From: an uncultured Tenacibaculum sp.
Lineage (GTDB): Bacteria; Bacteroidota; Bacteroidia; Flavobacteriales; Flavobacteriaceae
DNA length: 64,000 bases
Direction: 5' to 3'
NCBI GenBank assembly: GCA_937922085.1
Contig: CAKZVD010000007.1
Location: 1 to 64,000, forward strand
Under the pieces are notes generated by a model. That model made no database searches. It saw only the letters and a program-made list of their open reading frames with translations, and was not told where the DNA came from. Made by a program: the position numbers and the translations under genes. Positions within the stretch are counted from its first letter, which is position 1. Each line of letters opens with the position of its first letter. Shown piece after piece: positions 9,344 to 18,555 of this stretch.

Positions 9344-10462
9344 ATGATGATAAAAAAACTAAACGACTTATATTTTAAAGAGTTAATAAGCAGTGAAGAA
9401 ATTTCACAAATTGTGAAATCTCTTGCCCATCAAGTAAAAAATGATTTACCCAAAGGGGAAGTTCCTTTATTTATAGGTATTTTAAATGGTTGTTTTGTTT
9501 TTGCTTCTGATTTTATTCGTGAATTTAATAGTGACTGCGAAATTTCTTTTGTTAAACTAGCTTCTTATGAAGGTACGACATCCTCAGAAAACGTAAAAAA
9601 ACTGATCGGAATTAATCAAGATCTTTCAGGTAGAACGATCATAATTCTAGAAGATATTATAGATACTGGTACAACGCTACAAGAGATCTATGAAATATTT
9701 AGAAATAAAAATATAAAAGAACTAAAAATAGTTACACTCTTTTTTAAACCAGATGTATATAGAAAAGAGTTACATATTAATTATATTGGAAAAAATGTCG
9801 CAGATAAGTTTATTGTTGGTTATGGTTTAGACTATAATGAACTTGGTAGAAATTTACCTGCTGTATATCAATTAACAACACAACCCAAAATGAAAAATAT
9901 AGTATTATTTGGCCCTCCTGGAGCTGGAAAAGGAACTCAAGCAACTCTTTTGAAAGAGAAATATGATTTGATACACATATCTACAGGTGATGTTTTTAGG
10001 TTTAATATTAAAAATGAAACAGAACTTGGTGTATTAGCTAAGACATATATTGATGCTGGTGATTTAGTACCTGATGAAGTTACTATTAACATGTTAAAGG
10101 CTGAAGTAAATAAAACTCCAAATGCTAACGGTTTTATTTTTGATGGTTTTCCTCGTACAGAATCTCAAGCTAAAGCTTTAGATGCATTTTTAGCTGAAAA
10201 AAATGAACGCATTAATGGAATGGTTGCTTTAGAAGTATCTGAAGATTTATTAGTTGGACGAATTATAGAAAGAGGAAAAACTAGTGGTCGTTCTGATGAT
10301 ACTGATGAAGAAAAAATACGTAATCGTTTTAACGAATACAATACTAAAACTGCCGTTTTAAAAGATTATTACGATGCTCAAGGAACTTATTATGGTGTAA
10401 ATGGTGTAGGCGCTATTGAAGACATTACAGATAGGTTATCTAAAGTATTTGATAAATTATAA
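9344..10462 (+). CDS. adk: HPRT-adenylate kinase fusion
   Basis: Two nucleotide-metabolism enzymes in one 372-residue chain. Residues 1-182 are a hypoxanthine(-guanine) phosphoribosyltransferase with the PRPP-binding loop EDIIDTGT at 103-110, converting hypoxanthine/guanine plus PRPP to IMP/GMP. Residues 183-372 are adenylate kinase (ATP + AMP to 2 ADP) with P-loop GPPGAGKGT at 190-198, the AMP-site FDGFPRT and a short LID (IIERGKTSGRSDD). Met183 is the normal first residue of free Adk and follows an A-rich stretch, so a separate kinase could also be made from ATG at 9890. From memory, the same fusion occurs in some Flavobacteriaceae. ATG at 9344 is followed by a second ATG at 9347; either may be used. 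Confidence 0.93.
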   Translation: MMIKKLNDLYFKELISSEEISQIVKSLAHQVKNDLPKGEVPLFIGILNGCFVFASDFIREFNSDCEISFVKLASYEGTTSSENVKKLIGINQDLSGRTIIILEDIIDTGTTLQEIYEIFRNKNIKELKIVTLFFKPDVYRKELHINYIGKNVADKFIVGYGLDYNELGRNLPAVYQLTTQPKMKNIVLFGPPGAGKGTQATLLKEKYDLIHISTGDVFRFNIKNETELGVLAKTYIDAGDLVPDEVTINMLKAEVNKTPNANGFIFDGFPRTESQAKALDAFLAEKNERINGMVALEVSEDLLVGRIIERGKTSGRSDDTDEEKIRNRFNEYNTKTAVLKDYYDAQGTYYGVNGVGAIEDITDRLSKVFDKL

Positions 10463-10534
10463 ACTTTCTTAATTGAAAGACTTAAAAGATTTAAAAATTA
10501 AATAACATTTTTTGAATCGTAAAATTATGAAGGA

Positions 10535-11524
10535 ATGACTGAAGGAAATTTTGTTGATTATATAAAAATTTATGCTTCTTCTGGTAAAGGAGGTCGTGGT
10601 TCTGTCCATTTACATCGTGAAAAATTTATTTCTAAAGGTGGTCCAGATGGTGGTGACGGAGGAAGAGGCGGACATGTTATTTTACGTGGTGATAAAAACA
10701 TGTGGACTCTTTTCCATTTGAAATTTCAACGCCATTTTAAAGCAGATCATGGTGGAGATGGTGGTTCTAGTAGAAGTACTGGAAAAGATGGTGCAGATGT
10801 TATTATACCTGTTCCTTTAGGTACTATTATTAGAGATGCTGATACTGATGAGATTTTACATGAAATTACAGCAGAGAATAAAGATTTAATTTTACTAGAT
10901 GGTGGAAGCGGTGGACGTGGAAACTGGCATTTTAAATCATCTACAAATCAAACTCCTAGATATGCCCAGCCTGGTATAGATGGTAAAGAAGCTTGGTTTC
11001 GAATAGAGTTAAAATTATTAGCAGATGTTGGTTTAGTTGGATTTCCTAATGCTGGAAAATCTACTTTGTTATCTGTATTAACTGCTGCTAAACCTAAAAT
11101 TGCCGATTATGCTTTTACTACATTAAAGCCTAATTTAGGAATTGTAGAATACAGAAACCATAGAAGTTTTGTTATGGCTGATATTCCGGGAATCATTGAA
11201 GGTGCCGCTGAAGGAAAAGGATTAGGTCATTACTTTTTACGCCATATAGAACGAAATTCTTTATTACTATTTTTAATTCCTGCAGATAGTGACGATATTC
11301 AAAAAGAATATGAAATTCTATTAAATGAACTTCGAAAACACAATCCTGAACTTTTAGATAAACAACGTTTACTAGCTATCTCTAAATCTGATATGCTAGA
11401 TGATGAATTAAAAGATGAAATAGCTAAAGAGTTACCAAAAGGAATAAAAACCTTATTTATCTCTTCTGTTGCCCAATTAGGCTTAATGGAATTAAAAGAT
11501 GAACTTTGGGGTCTTTTAAATTAA
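10535..11524 (+). CDS. obgE: GTPase Obg
   Basis: A ribosome-associated GTPase needed for late 50S assembly. At 329 residues it has the Gly-rich Obg fold (1-160, [15 protein letters not shown] and repeated GGDGG turns) and a GTPase domain with P-loop GFPNAGKST at 169-177, switch [11 protein letters not shown] and the specificity motif SKSD near 288. There is no C-terminal OCT domain, usual for short Obg proteins of this group. It lies 72 nt after the HPRT-Adk fusion, making a cotranscript likely, and ends 2 nt before a small secreted-protein gene. Confidence 0.96.
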   Translation: MTEGNFVDYIKIYASSGKGGRGSVHLHREKFISKGGPDGGDGGRGGHVILRGDKNMWTLFHLKFQRHFKADHGGDGGSSRSTGKDGADVIIPVPLGTIIRDADTDEILHEITAENKDLILLDGGSGGRGNWHFKSSTNQTPRYAQPGIDGKEAWFRIELKLLADVGLVGFPNAGKSTLLSVLTAAKPKIADYAFTTLKPNLGIVEYRNHRSFVMADIPGIIEGAAEGKGLGHYFLRHIERNSLLLFLIPADSDDIQKEYEILLNELRKHNPELLDKQRLLAISKSDMLDDELKDEIAKELPKGIKTLFISSVAQLGLMELKDELWGLLN

Positions 11525-11526
11525 AA

Positions 11527-12020
11527 ATGAAGAATTTTATACTTCTAATATTACTACTTGTATCATTTTCTATTTTTACTCAAGAGAATGATACAAGTAT
11601 TAAAAAAAAGCTTGATAGTTTAAGTAAAAAACATATTAACTATTTGTGTAATGGTGCTATTGTAAAATATTTAAACACATATTCTAGAAAATATACAGAT
11701 TTAGGTGGTGGACCAAATGGTGATGGAACTGTTGATTTTAAAATTTGGCATAAAAAACTAGCTCAATTTATTACTTCTAAAAGTTTAATGATATTAAAGG
11801 AAAATCTATTGAAGATATTTTAATTCTAGAAAAACAACAAATATTAAACTATACTGAAATTATTGAAGAAAGAGGGAATGTTGATCGATTCTCTTTTAAA
11901 CTTAAAAAAGGAGATTACTTTATTTCTTATCCTCCTAAAAAAAACTCTCCAATGTTTGATGGTTGGTTTGCTTTTTTCCGATTAGAAAACAATGAATGGA
12001 AAATTATTGCTGGAGATTAA
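11527..12020 (+). pseudogene. Frameshifted small secreted protein
   Basis: Reading starts at ATG 11527 with a clear signal peptide (MKNFILLILLLVSFSIFTQ) and runs in frame to about 11785, where it would stop at 11823. From the same point the -1 frame stays open to TAA at 12018-12020 and reads as coherent protein (FNDIKGKSIEDILILEKQQ onward, ending with the W/F-rich FDGWFAFFRLENNEWKIIAGD). One extra T in AAAAGTTTAATG (11779-11790) would rejoin the halves into about 164 residues. The C-terminal part looks like a small NTF2/lipocalin-type beta domain, not identified. It may be a real mutation or a base missed in sequencing. Confidence 0.7.
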
Positions 12021-12047
12021 AAACTTATTAAGTTTAATAATTTCATA

Positions 12048-12563
12048 TTATAAAACTCGCTTTACTTTTACAAAAGCATCTTTCCAATAAGATTCATTTA
12101 AAGAAGATGTTGTTACTCCTTTTGATGTACTTGAATGTATAAATTTGATTTCATTATTCTTTAGAGAAACAACCATACCTACATGATTAATCTTTCCTTT
12201 TAATCTATCAATATCAAAGAAAATTAGATCTCCTAATTTTATTTCATCAATATCAATTTTTTCTCCCACTGAGCTCATTGCACTAGAAGTACGTGGTAAT
12301 TGCACTCCTATTTTCTTAAATGAAGTAAAAAGTAATCCGGAACAATCCATTCCGTTTTTATCCTTTCCTCCAAATTTATAATTAACTCCGTTATATGATT
12401 GAGCAATTGAAATTACTTTAGAAACTTTATTATTTTCTATACTTCTATTTTCAACTGTAGTTGTTCTTGTAGTATTTCCTTCTTTAATATTCCTTTCCTT
12501 ATTCGCAAACCTATATGCAAACATTAAAAGTAAAATAACCAGTATAAAACCTACTCTTCTCAT
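12048..12563 (-). CDS. NlpC/P60 cysteine peptidase, membrane-anchored
   Basis: A cell-wall gamma-glutamyl-diamino-acid endopeptidase family member acting on peptidoglycan stem peptides. I chose the ATG at 12563 (MRRVGFILVILLLMF, 171 residues), 1 nt after the stop of the upstream paralogue; a longer start at 12590 would overlap it. One N-terminal membrane helix (4-18) is followed by the catalytic domain with DCSGL (nucleophile Cys) and NHVGMVV (His). It ends in FVKVKRVL, nearly the same as its neighbour, so the two are a tandem duplication. It is the last gene of the surE-lpxB operon. Confidence 0.9.
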   Translation of the reverse strand: MRRVGFILVILLLMFAYRFANKERNIKEGNTTRTTTVENRSIENNKVSKVISIAQSYNGVNYKFGGKDKNGMDCSGLLFTSFKKIGVQLPRTSSAMSSVGEKIDIDEIKLGDLIFFDIDRLKGKINHVGMVVSLKNNEIKFIHSSTSKGVTTSSLNESYWKDAFVKVKRVL

Positions 12564-12564
12564 A

Positions 12565-13101
12565 TTATAAAACTCTTTTCGCTTTAGCAAAAGCTTTTTT
12601 ATAATACTTTTGAGACATGCTATTTACTGTTACTCCTCTTTTGGTTGATGCATGTATAAAATAAATTTGTCCGTTTTTTACTGAAGTTACTAAACCTACA
12701 TGACTAATTCTATTTGGTTTTCTTCTATTTGTAGTAAAAAAAATCAAATCCCCTTTGCGTGCATTCTTTAAAGATATCGTTTTTCCTTTCGTAGACATAT
12801 TATAAGAAGTTCTAGGTAATGAAACACCATTTTTAACAAAAGCTGTCATTATTAACCCTGAACAATCCATTCCTTTTCTAGAAGTTCCTCCATATTTATA
12901 TTTAGTTCCTTCATAGGTAAAAGCAGTCTTAATAATTTTATCTGCTACTGATTTAGATACACCTCTATTTACTCTTCTTGGGGTTCTTTTTTTAACGGCT
13001 ATTTTTTTTCTTGGGTATCTTTTTCTACTCGTTGTTTTAGATGATGAACAACTATAAAACAAAGAAAAAAGTAGAACTAATGAAAGTATTTTTTTTATCA
13101 T
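12565..13101 (-). CDS. NlpC/P60 cysteine peptidase lipoprotein
   Basis: A 178-residue lipoprotein (lipobox LFYSC, Cys at about 18) with a very basic linker (KTTSRKRYPRKKIAVKKRTPRR) that could bind acidic polymers, and a C-terminal NlpC/P60 domain with DCSGL and SHVGLV. Predicted to hydrolyse peptidoglycan stem peptides at the envelope. It starts 10 nt after lpxB and is followed at once by its membrane-anchored paralogue; the two differ mainly in the anchor. Confidence 0.92.
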   Translation of the reverse strand: MIKKILSLVLLFSLFYSCSSSKTTSRKRYPRKKIAVKKRTPRRVNRGVSKSVADKIIKTAFTYEGTKYKYGGTSRKGMDCSGLIMTAFVKNGVSLPRTSYNMSTKGKTISLKNARKGDLIFFTTNRRKPNRISHVGLVTSVKNGQIYFIHASTKRGVTVNSMSQKYYKKAFAKAKRVL

Positions 13102-13111
13102 GTACTTTAAT

Positions 13112-14221
13112 TTATGCTAAACCATTTACAATTAATTTAGCGGTTTTATTTGAGGCACCTTTTCCTCCTAGGGAATTTTCAAGATCAAAATAATCTAAAA
13201 ACAATTTTTCTTTATTTTCTTTTAACAACAATGCTTGCAATTCTTGTTCCAAATTTTGTTCCGTAAAATCATTCTGAATTAATTCGGTTACTACTTCTTT
13301 ATCCATTATTAAATTTACTAAAGAAATATATTTTAAGGTTATTATTCTTTTCGCTATTTGATAAGACAACCAACTTCCTTTATAACAAACAACTTGAGGC
13401 ACTTTAAACAATGCTGTTTCTAAAGTAGCTGTTCCAGAAGTAACCAGAGCTATAGATGAGATACTTAATAAATCGTATGTTTTATTATTTATGTAAGGTA
13501 CTTTTTTAGCTTTCAAAAATTCGTTATAAAATTCTTTTGATTGACTAGGTGCTCCTGCAACTACAAATTGATAATTTGGGAATTTATCTACCATTTTTAA
13601 CATGGTTGACAACATTTTTTTTATCTCTTGTTTTCTACTTCCAGGTAATAATGCTATAATTTCTTTATCTCCTAAATTGTATTCTTTTCTAAACGCTTTC
13701 TCTTCTATTTGCTTTCTTCCTGCAATTCCATCAATTAAAGGATGACCTACAAATTCTACATTATAACCATACTTATCATAAAACGCTTTTTCAAAAGGTA
13801 ATATAACAAACATTTTATCGATGTCTCTTTTTATTGCTTCTACTCTACTCGCTCTACTTGCCCATACTTGTGGAGATATATAATAATTTGTTTTATAACC
13901 TTCTAATTTTGCCCACTTAGCAATTCTAAGATTAAAACCAGAATTATCTATAAATACAATTACATCTGGTTTAAATTTATGAATATCATTTTTACAAAAT
14001 TTAATAAACCCAAAAATTTTACGGAGATTAAGAAGTACTTCTACAAATCCCATAAAAGCTCTTTCTTTATAGTGACTTACTATTGTTCCTCCTACTGCTT
14101 GCATTAAATCACCTCCCCAAAAACGAATTTCGGCATTGGTATCTTCTTTAATGATTTCTTTCATCAAATTTGATCCATGTAAATCTCCAGAAGCCTCTCC
14201 TGCAATAATATAATACTTCAT
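13112..14221 (-). CDS. lpxB: Lipid-A-disaccharide synthase
   Basis: A GT19 glycosyltransferase that joins lipid X to UDP-2,3-diacylglucosamine to make the lipid A disaccharide, a cytoplasmic membrane-surface step of LPS synthesis. At 369 residues it is full length and carries IIAGEASGDLHGSNLM at the N-terminus, FIDNSGFNLR, YYISPQVWASR, the VGHPL motif and the LLPGSRKQEI nucleotide-sugar motif. Its ATG overlaps the stop of the upstream membrane-protein gene by one base (TAATG), indicating translational coupling. Confidence 0.96.
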   Translation of the reverse strand: MKYYIIAGEASGDLHGSNLMKEIIKEDTNAEIRFWGGDLMQAVGGTIVSHYKERAFMGFVEVLLNLRKIFGFIKFCKNDIHKFKPDVIVFIDNSGFNLRIAKWAKLEGYKTNYYISPQVWASRASRVEAIKRDIDKMFVILPFEKAFYDKYGYNVEFVGHPLIDGIAGRKQIEEKAFRKEYNLGDKEIIALLPGSRKQEIKKMLSTMLKMVDKFPNYQFVVAGAPSQSKEFYNEFLKAKKVPYINNKTYDLLSISSIALVTSGTATLETALFKVPQVVCYKGSWLSYQIAKRIITLKYISLVNLIMDKEVVTELIQNDFTEQNLEQELQALLLKENKEKLFLDYFDLENSLGGKGASNKTAKLIVNGLA

Positions 14222-14514
14222 TATCTAACAAAAAACTTTAATATAAATGTAATTACTGCTGTAACTATAGTTGCTATTAAAACACCTTTAGCTCTATATT
14301 CTTGATTCTTTTTTAGAAAAACAAAAAAAACAAATAAGTTTGGTAAAGCTGCTAAAGCAACTACTGCTCCCATTACTCCTCCTTGTCTTAACATCTCTAT
14401 TGTTTCATAAAAACCAAAACGAGATACATATTGTATGTATATAAAAAGCCCGCAAAGTGTAGCAAATATTGAAACCAAAAAGCCTATTAACATTTCTTTT
14501 TTTACAGATCCCAT
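14221..14514 (-). CDS. Small membrane protein between surE and lpxB
   Basis: A 97-residue protein with three predicted membrane helices (about 8-28, 45-67, 74-95). It overlaps surE by 13 nt and lpxB by 1 nt, so it is translated as part of the operon. No catalytic motif is visible. Its fixed place beside lpxB suggests an envelope role, but that is inference only. Confidence 0.75.
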   Translation of the reverse strand: MGSVKKEMLIGFLVSIFATLCGLFIYIQYVSRFGFYETIEMLRQGGVMGAVVALAALPNLFVFFVFLKKNQEYRAKGVLIATIVTAVITFILKFFVR

Positions 14515-15272
14515 GAATGTAATTTTTGAATTGCATGATGTGCAGTCATATCAAATTGAACAGGAACTACTGAAATATATCCATTTTCTAATGCCCAAAT
14601 ATCAGTGTCTTGTCCTTTGTCATTATTTACAAATTCACCAGAAAGCCAATAATATTCTTTTCCTGTAGGGCTTTTACGTTTATCAAAATCTTCTTTCCAG
14701 TATCCGTTTGCTTGTCTACAAACTCTAACTCCTTTTATATCTTTTGTTTTAAGCTTTGGTATATTCACATTTAAAACAACCCCATCTGGCAATCCATTCA
14801 ATAATACATTCAGTACTATTTTTTTTACAAATTCTTTTGCCGATCTAAAATCAGCATGCCAACTGTAATCTAATAATGAAAAACCTATTGCAGGAATACC
14901 TTCTATACCTGCTTCTACAGCAGCACTCATTGTTCCTGAATAAATTACACTTATTGAAGAATTAGCACCATGGTTAATACCCGACACACATAAATCTGGC
15001 TTTCTATTTAATATTTCATTCTTTGCCATTTTTACACAATCTGCAGGCGTACCAGAACAACTGTATTCTATTTGCGGACCTTCATCGATTGATATAGGAT
15101 TACAATGTAATACGTTGTTTACAGTAATTGCATGTCCCATTCCACTTTGAGGGCTATCTGGAGCTACTACAATTACTTCTCCTATTTCATTCATAATTTC
15201 TATCAACATACGAAGACCTGGAGCTGTAATACCATCATCATTAGTGACTAAAATTAAAGGTTTTTCTTGCAT
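14502..15272 (-). CDS. surE: 5'-nucleotidase SurE
   Basis: A metal-dependent survival-protein phosphatase that removes phosphate from nucleoside monophosphates. I chose the ATG at 15272 (MQEKPLILVTNDDGITAPG, 256 residues, normal family length); the longer frame to 15314 adds an unlikely N-terminus and overlaps the promoter element. The metal site NDDG lies near residue 10, with SGTPADCVKM and SGINHGAN following. It is the first gene of a five-gene minus-strand operon. Confidence 0.95.
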   Translation of the reverse strand: MQEKPLILVTNDDGITAPGLRMLIEIMNEIGEVIVVAPDSPQSGMGHAITVNNVLHCNPISIDEGPQIEYSCSGTPADCVKMAKNEILNRKPDLCVSGINHGANSSISVIYSGTMSAAVEAGIEGIPAIGFSLLDYSWHADFRSAKEFVKKIVLNVLLNGLPDGVVLNVNIPKLKTKDIKGVRVCRQANGYWKEDFDKRKSPTGKEYYWLSGEFVNNDKGQDTDIWALENGYISVVPVQFDMTAHHAIQKLHSWDL

Positions 15273-15293
15273 AATTTCTCTCTTTATTAAAAA

Positions 15294-15301
15294 CAAATAT
15301 A
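15294..15301 (-). promoter_or_regulatory. Likely -7 element of the surE operon
   Basis: Read on the minus strand, TATATTTG matches the TAnnTTTG consensus, 22 nt before the chosen surE ATG. No TTG is seen at the usual 17-23-nt spacing, so only the -7 box is supported. Confidence 0.45.
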
Positions 15302-15544
15302 CATTAAAAAACAACTGCCTTTTTTAACATTTTGTAAAGATAATAGCCTGAATTTTATATGTAAACTTGTAATGGTCTAAATTACAGTTAAGGTATAATT
15401 AGAATTATTAAAGTCGTATTACTTTTATGTTTGATTTTTATACTCCTAATTTAACATAAAAAGATCGTGTTAGTAAAACTGGCATTATTTTAGTAGTTTA
15501 GCAAGAACACTGTAAATTTTATTCATTTTAACGACTGAAGATAT

Positions 15545-17662
15545 ATGAAGATGAAATTAATTATCACATTACTAACTTTTTTAATTCTTAGTAACACTGT
15601 ACAAGCATCATCAACACTAAAAGATGATCCTGAAAAAGACAAATTAATAATATACGTGTTAAAAAACATACTTACACGTGGTCATTATGTTCAAAAAGAT
15701 TTAAATGACAATTTTTCCGAACATGTTTACAATGAATTTATTAATAGTTTAGATCCTAGTAAACGTTATTTTACTCAAGAAGATTTAAAAGAGTTTTCTC
15801 AATTTAAATATGAAATAGATAATCAATTAAGAAACTCTAAAATTGATTTTTATAAATTAGTTTATGGTCGATTTTTAGAAAAAATAAAAGCGGCAAAACT
15901 TACTTATAAAACACTATTACAAGAGCCTTTTAGCTACGATAAAAAAGAACAAATTGATATTGATTATGAAAAAGTTCCGTTTGCTAAAAACGAGAACGAG
16001 TTAATTAATTTTTGGCGTAAACAATTAAAATTACAAATTGTAAGCAGAGTTCAAGAAGCTGAAGAACAACAAAAAGAGAAGCTAAAAAAAGATAAAAAAA
16101 CAAAGATAAAATCTTTTACTACACTAGAATCTGAAGCAAGAAAAGAGGTTTTAAAAAACATGGAAAACCTTTATGTAAGAATAGAAGAACTTGAAAATTC
16201 TGATTGGTATTCTACTTTTTTAAACAGTGTAGTTAGTGGTTTTGATCCTCATACAACTTACATGTCTCCGAGAATTAAATCGAGATTTGATCAAGACATG
16301 TCTGGTAAATTAGAAGGTATTGGTGCTCGATTACAGAAAGAAGGAATTTATACTAAAATAGTTGAATTAATTTCTGGTGGACCTGCATGGAAACAAGGTG
16401 ATTTAGAACCTGGAGATATTATTTTAAAAGTAGCACAAGGTGATGAAGAACCTTTGGAAATTGTTGGTATGCGATTAGATGATGCTATTACTTTTATAAA
16501 AGGAAAGAAAGGAACTGAAGTTCGTTTAACAGTTAAGAAAAAACTAGATGGTTCTACGAAAGTAATTCCTATTACTAGAGATATTGTTGAATTAGAAGAA
16601 ACTTTTGTTAAATCTAGTGTTGTAGAGAAAAACGGCAAGAAGTACGGTGTTATTAATCTTCCTAAATTTTATATTGATTTTCAAGATGTTAAAAAGCGTA
16701 ATGCTGCAAGTGACATGAAGCTTGAAATAGAACGTTTAAAGAAAGAAAATGTAGAGGGATTAATTGTAGATTTACGTAATAACGGTGGTGGTTCTTTAAA
16801 AACGGTTATTGATATAGGTGGTTTGTTTATAGATCAAGGGCCTATTGTACAAGTTAAATATAGAGGAGAACCTGCTATTATTAAAAATGATACTGATTCA
16901 AAAACGCATTGGTCTGGTCCGTTAGTAGTAATGGTTAACGAAATGTCTGCTTCTGCATCAGAAATTTTTGCTGCTGCAATGCAAGATTATGGAAGAGGCG
17001 TAATTATTGGTGGTAAACAAACTTATGGTAAAGGAACCGTACAGAATGTATTGCCTTTAAATTATTATGTAAAAAAATATCCAGATGATTTAGGTGCTTT
17101 AAAAATGACAATTCAAAAATTCTATAGAATTAATGGAGGGTCTACTCAAATTGAAGGTGTTTATTCTGATATAGCTATGCCAGGTCGTTTTAGTTATATG
17201 GAATTTGGTGAGCGTGATTTAGATGGTGCATTACCATGGGACAAAGTAAAACAAGCGAAATACAGTAAAACAAATTCGTATCAAAATTTTAACGAGGTTG
17301 TTAGTAATAGTAAAAACAGAATTAATAAAGATCAAAAATTCATTTCTATTAATGAGTATGCTAAATGGTTAAAACAAAACCAGGATGACAATACATATTC
17401 TTTAAATTACAATACTTATAAAGAAGAAACTGAAGAAAGACAGAATGAAGGGAAAAAATTTAAGGATATTTTCAAATTTAAATCTAATTTAAAATTTGTT
17501 GCACCTAAATATGAATTGTCTTTATTTAAACAAGATACTACTTTAAAAGATAAACGTGTAGCTTGGCATAAAAGCTTAAAAAAAGATATTTATTTGAATG
17601 AAGCTTTAAATGTATTGAGTGAATTAAAAATGAAGAAAAACTACGAGCTAGTAAAAAAATAA
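15545..17662 (+). CDS. Tail-specific (C-terminal processing) protease
   Basis: A periplasmic S41 serine protease of the Tsp/Prc type that degrades or trims proteins from unstructured C-termini. The 705-residue chain has a signal peptide (1-21), an N-terminal helical domain (about 40-230), a PDZ domain (about 235-330, GIGARLQKEGIYTKIVEL), the protease core with SASASEIFAAAMQDYGRG near 465-485 and the catalytic Lys in YGKGTVQ about 25 residues on, and a C-terminal helical domain. All expected catalytic motifs are present. Start may be Met1 or Met3. It is monocistronic, divergent from the surE operon. Confidence 0.93.
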   Translation: MKMKLIITLLTFLILSNTVQASSTLKDDPEKDKLIIYVLKNILTRGHYVQKDLNDNFSEHVYNEFINSLDPSKRYFTQEDLKEFSQFKYEIDNQLRNSKIDFYKLVYGRFLEKIKAAKLTYKTLLQEPFSYDKKEQIDIDYEKVPFAKNENELINFWRKQLKLQIVSRVQEAEEQQKEKLKKDKKTKIKSFTTLESEARKEVLKNMENLYVRIEELENSDWYSTFLNSVVSGFDPHTTYMSPRIKSRFDQDMSGKLEGIGARLQKEGIYTKIVELISGGPAWKQGDLEPGDIILKVAQGDEEPLEIVGMRLDDAITFIKGKKGTEVRLTVKKKLDGSTKVIPITRDIVELEETFVKSSVVEKNGKKYGVINLPKFYIDFQDVKKRNAASDMKLEIERLKKENVEGLIVDLRNNGGGSLKTVIDIGGLFIDQGPIVQVKYRGEPAIIKNDTDSKTHWSGPLVVMVNEMSASASEIFAAAMQDYGRGVIIGGKQTYGKGTVQNVLPLNYYVKKYPDDLGALKMTIQKFYRINGGSTQIEGVYSDIAMPGRFSYMEFGERDLDGALPWDKVKQAKYSKTNSYQNFNEVVSNSKNRINKDQKFISINEYAKWLKQNQDDNTYSLNYNTYKEETEERQNEGKKFKDIFKFKSNLKFVAPKYELSLFKQDTTLKDKRVAWHKSLKKDIYLNEALNVLSELKMKKNYELVKK

Positions 17663-17685
17663 AGTAGTTCCTTAACAAACAATAA

Positions 17686-17719
17686 AAAAGGTGGTGTAAA
17701 TAATTTTACACCACCTTTT
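17686..17719. terminator. Bidirectional terminator
   Basis: AAAAGGTGGTGTAAA pairs perfectly with TTTACACCACCTTTT around a short loop, between the convergent protease and DUF5648 genes. There are A- and T-rich flanks on both sides. Confidence 0.85.
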
Positions 17720-17752
17720 CTTATTTAATAAATAATATATTTTTTCAAAAAA

Positions 17753-18385
17753 TCATCTGTGTACCCAACCTGTTACACCTTCATAAATATAACCTGCATT
17801 AATACCTTCTTGATAATTTGTTGTAAATAAATGATCGGTATTAGATGCTCCATAAAAACGATATAATTTTACACGTCCACTACCACCAGAAGTATGAATA
17901 TATGAAGACTCATTTAATATTAAAATTCTTCTACGTGGATCTTCTCGTTCGTATAAATTATACTCACTAACATTTCTCCATCTTTGTCTTAACAAAGTAT
18001 TTCTCTCTCCAACATTCGTTGTTAATAGAAAATCTCTATTTCCTGGACTTAACAAAAAGAATAATTGAGTAGTTCCTGATGGAGGTGTTGCTGTTACCGC
18101 TTTATTATATATCCCCAATTTAAAAGGTACACCTTCTCTACTCCCTACATTTGCTCCTACTCTAGATACTCTATAGGTATGCAAACTATTACCGCCACCT
18201 TGGAAATAACGGCTAACACCTGATAAAAAAGGTGCTCTAGCACTTAATTCTGGAGAAACTTCTTCTTTTACTTTTACTGTAGTTTCTTCGTTTAATAACG
18301 TTTCTTCTTGTTCACAAGAAGTAAACATTCCCACCACTGATAGCGCAATGGCCAAAGTGGTGATTTTCAAATTTTGTTTTTTCAT
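17753..18385 (-). CDS. DUF5648-type lipoprotein
   Basis: A 210-residue lipoprotein (signal peptide to Cys27 in GMFTSCEQ). The mature part starts with an acidic linker (EETTVKVKEEVSPE), then a domain with the repeat signature YRFYGASNTDHLFTTN, plus a second weaker copy (LFFLLSPGNRDFLLTTN), as in the DUF5648 beta-trefoil-like family seen in secreted or surface proteins. A carbohydrate- or protein-binding role at the surface is the usual guess; the ligand is not known. It is monocistronic, between the protease and a TPR gene. Confidence 0.8.
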   Translation of the reverse strand: MKKQNLKITTLAIALSVVGMFTSCEQEETLLNEETTVKVKEEVSPELSARAPFLSGVSRYFQGGGNSLHTYRVSRVGANVGSREGVPFKLGIYNKAVTATPPSGTTQLFFLLSPGNRDFLLTTNVGERNTLLRQRWRNVSEYNLYEREDPRRRILILNESSYIHTSGGSGRVKLYRFYGASNTDHLFTTNYQEGINAGYIYEGVTGWVHR

Positions 18386-18555
18386 TTATAAGAGGTTTTT
18401 TAATTAGTAACTAAAGTTAATCTAATTCCTCTCTTTAAAAAAATATATAGTGATTTTCAACATATTATCTAAAATAAATATTTAATTGTTGAATATTTCT
18501 GTAAAATGTAATTTTGATAATGGGATTATTGTAAATAAAATTCAGCCTTTAAAAA

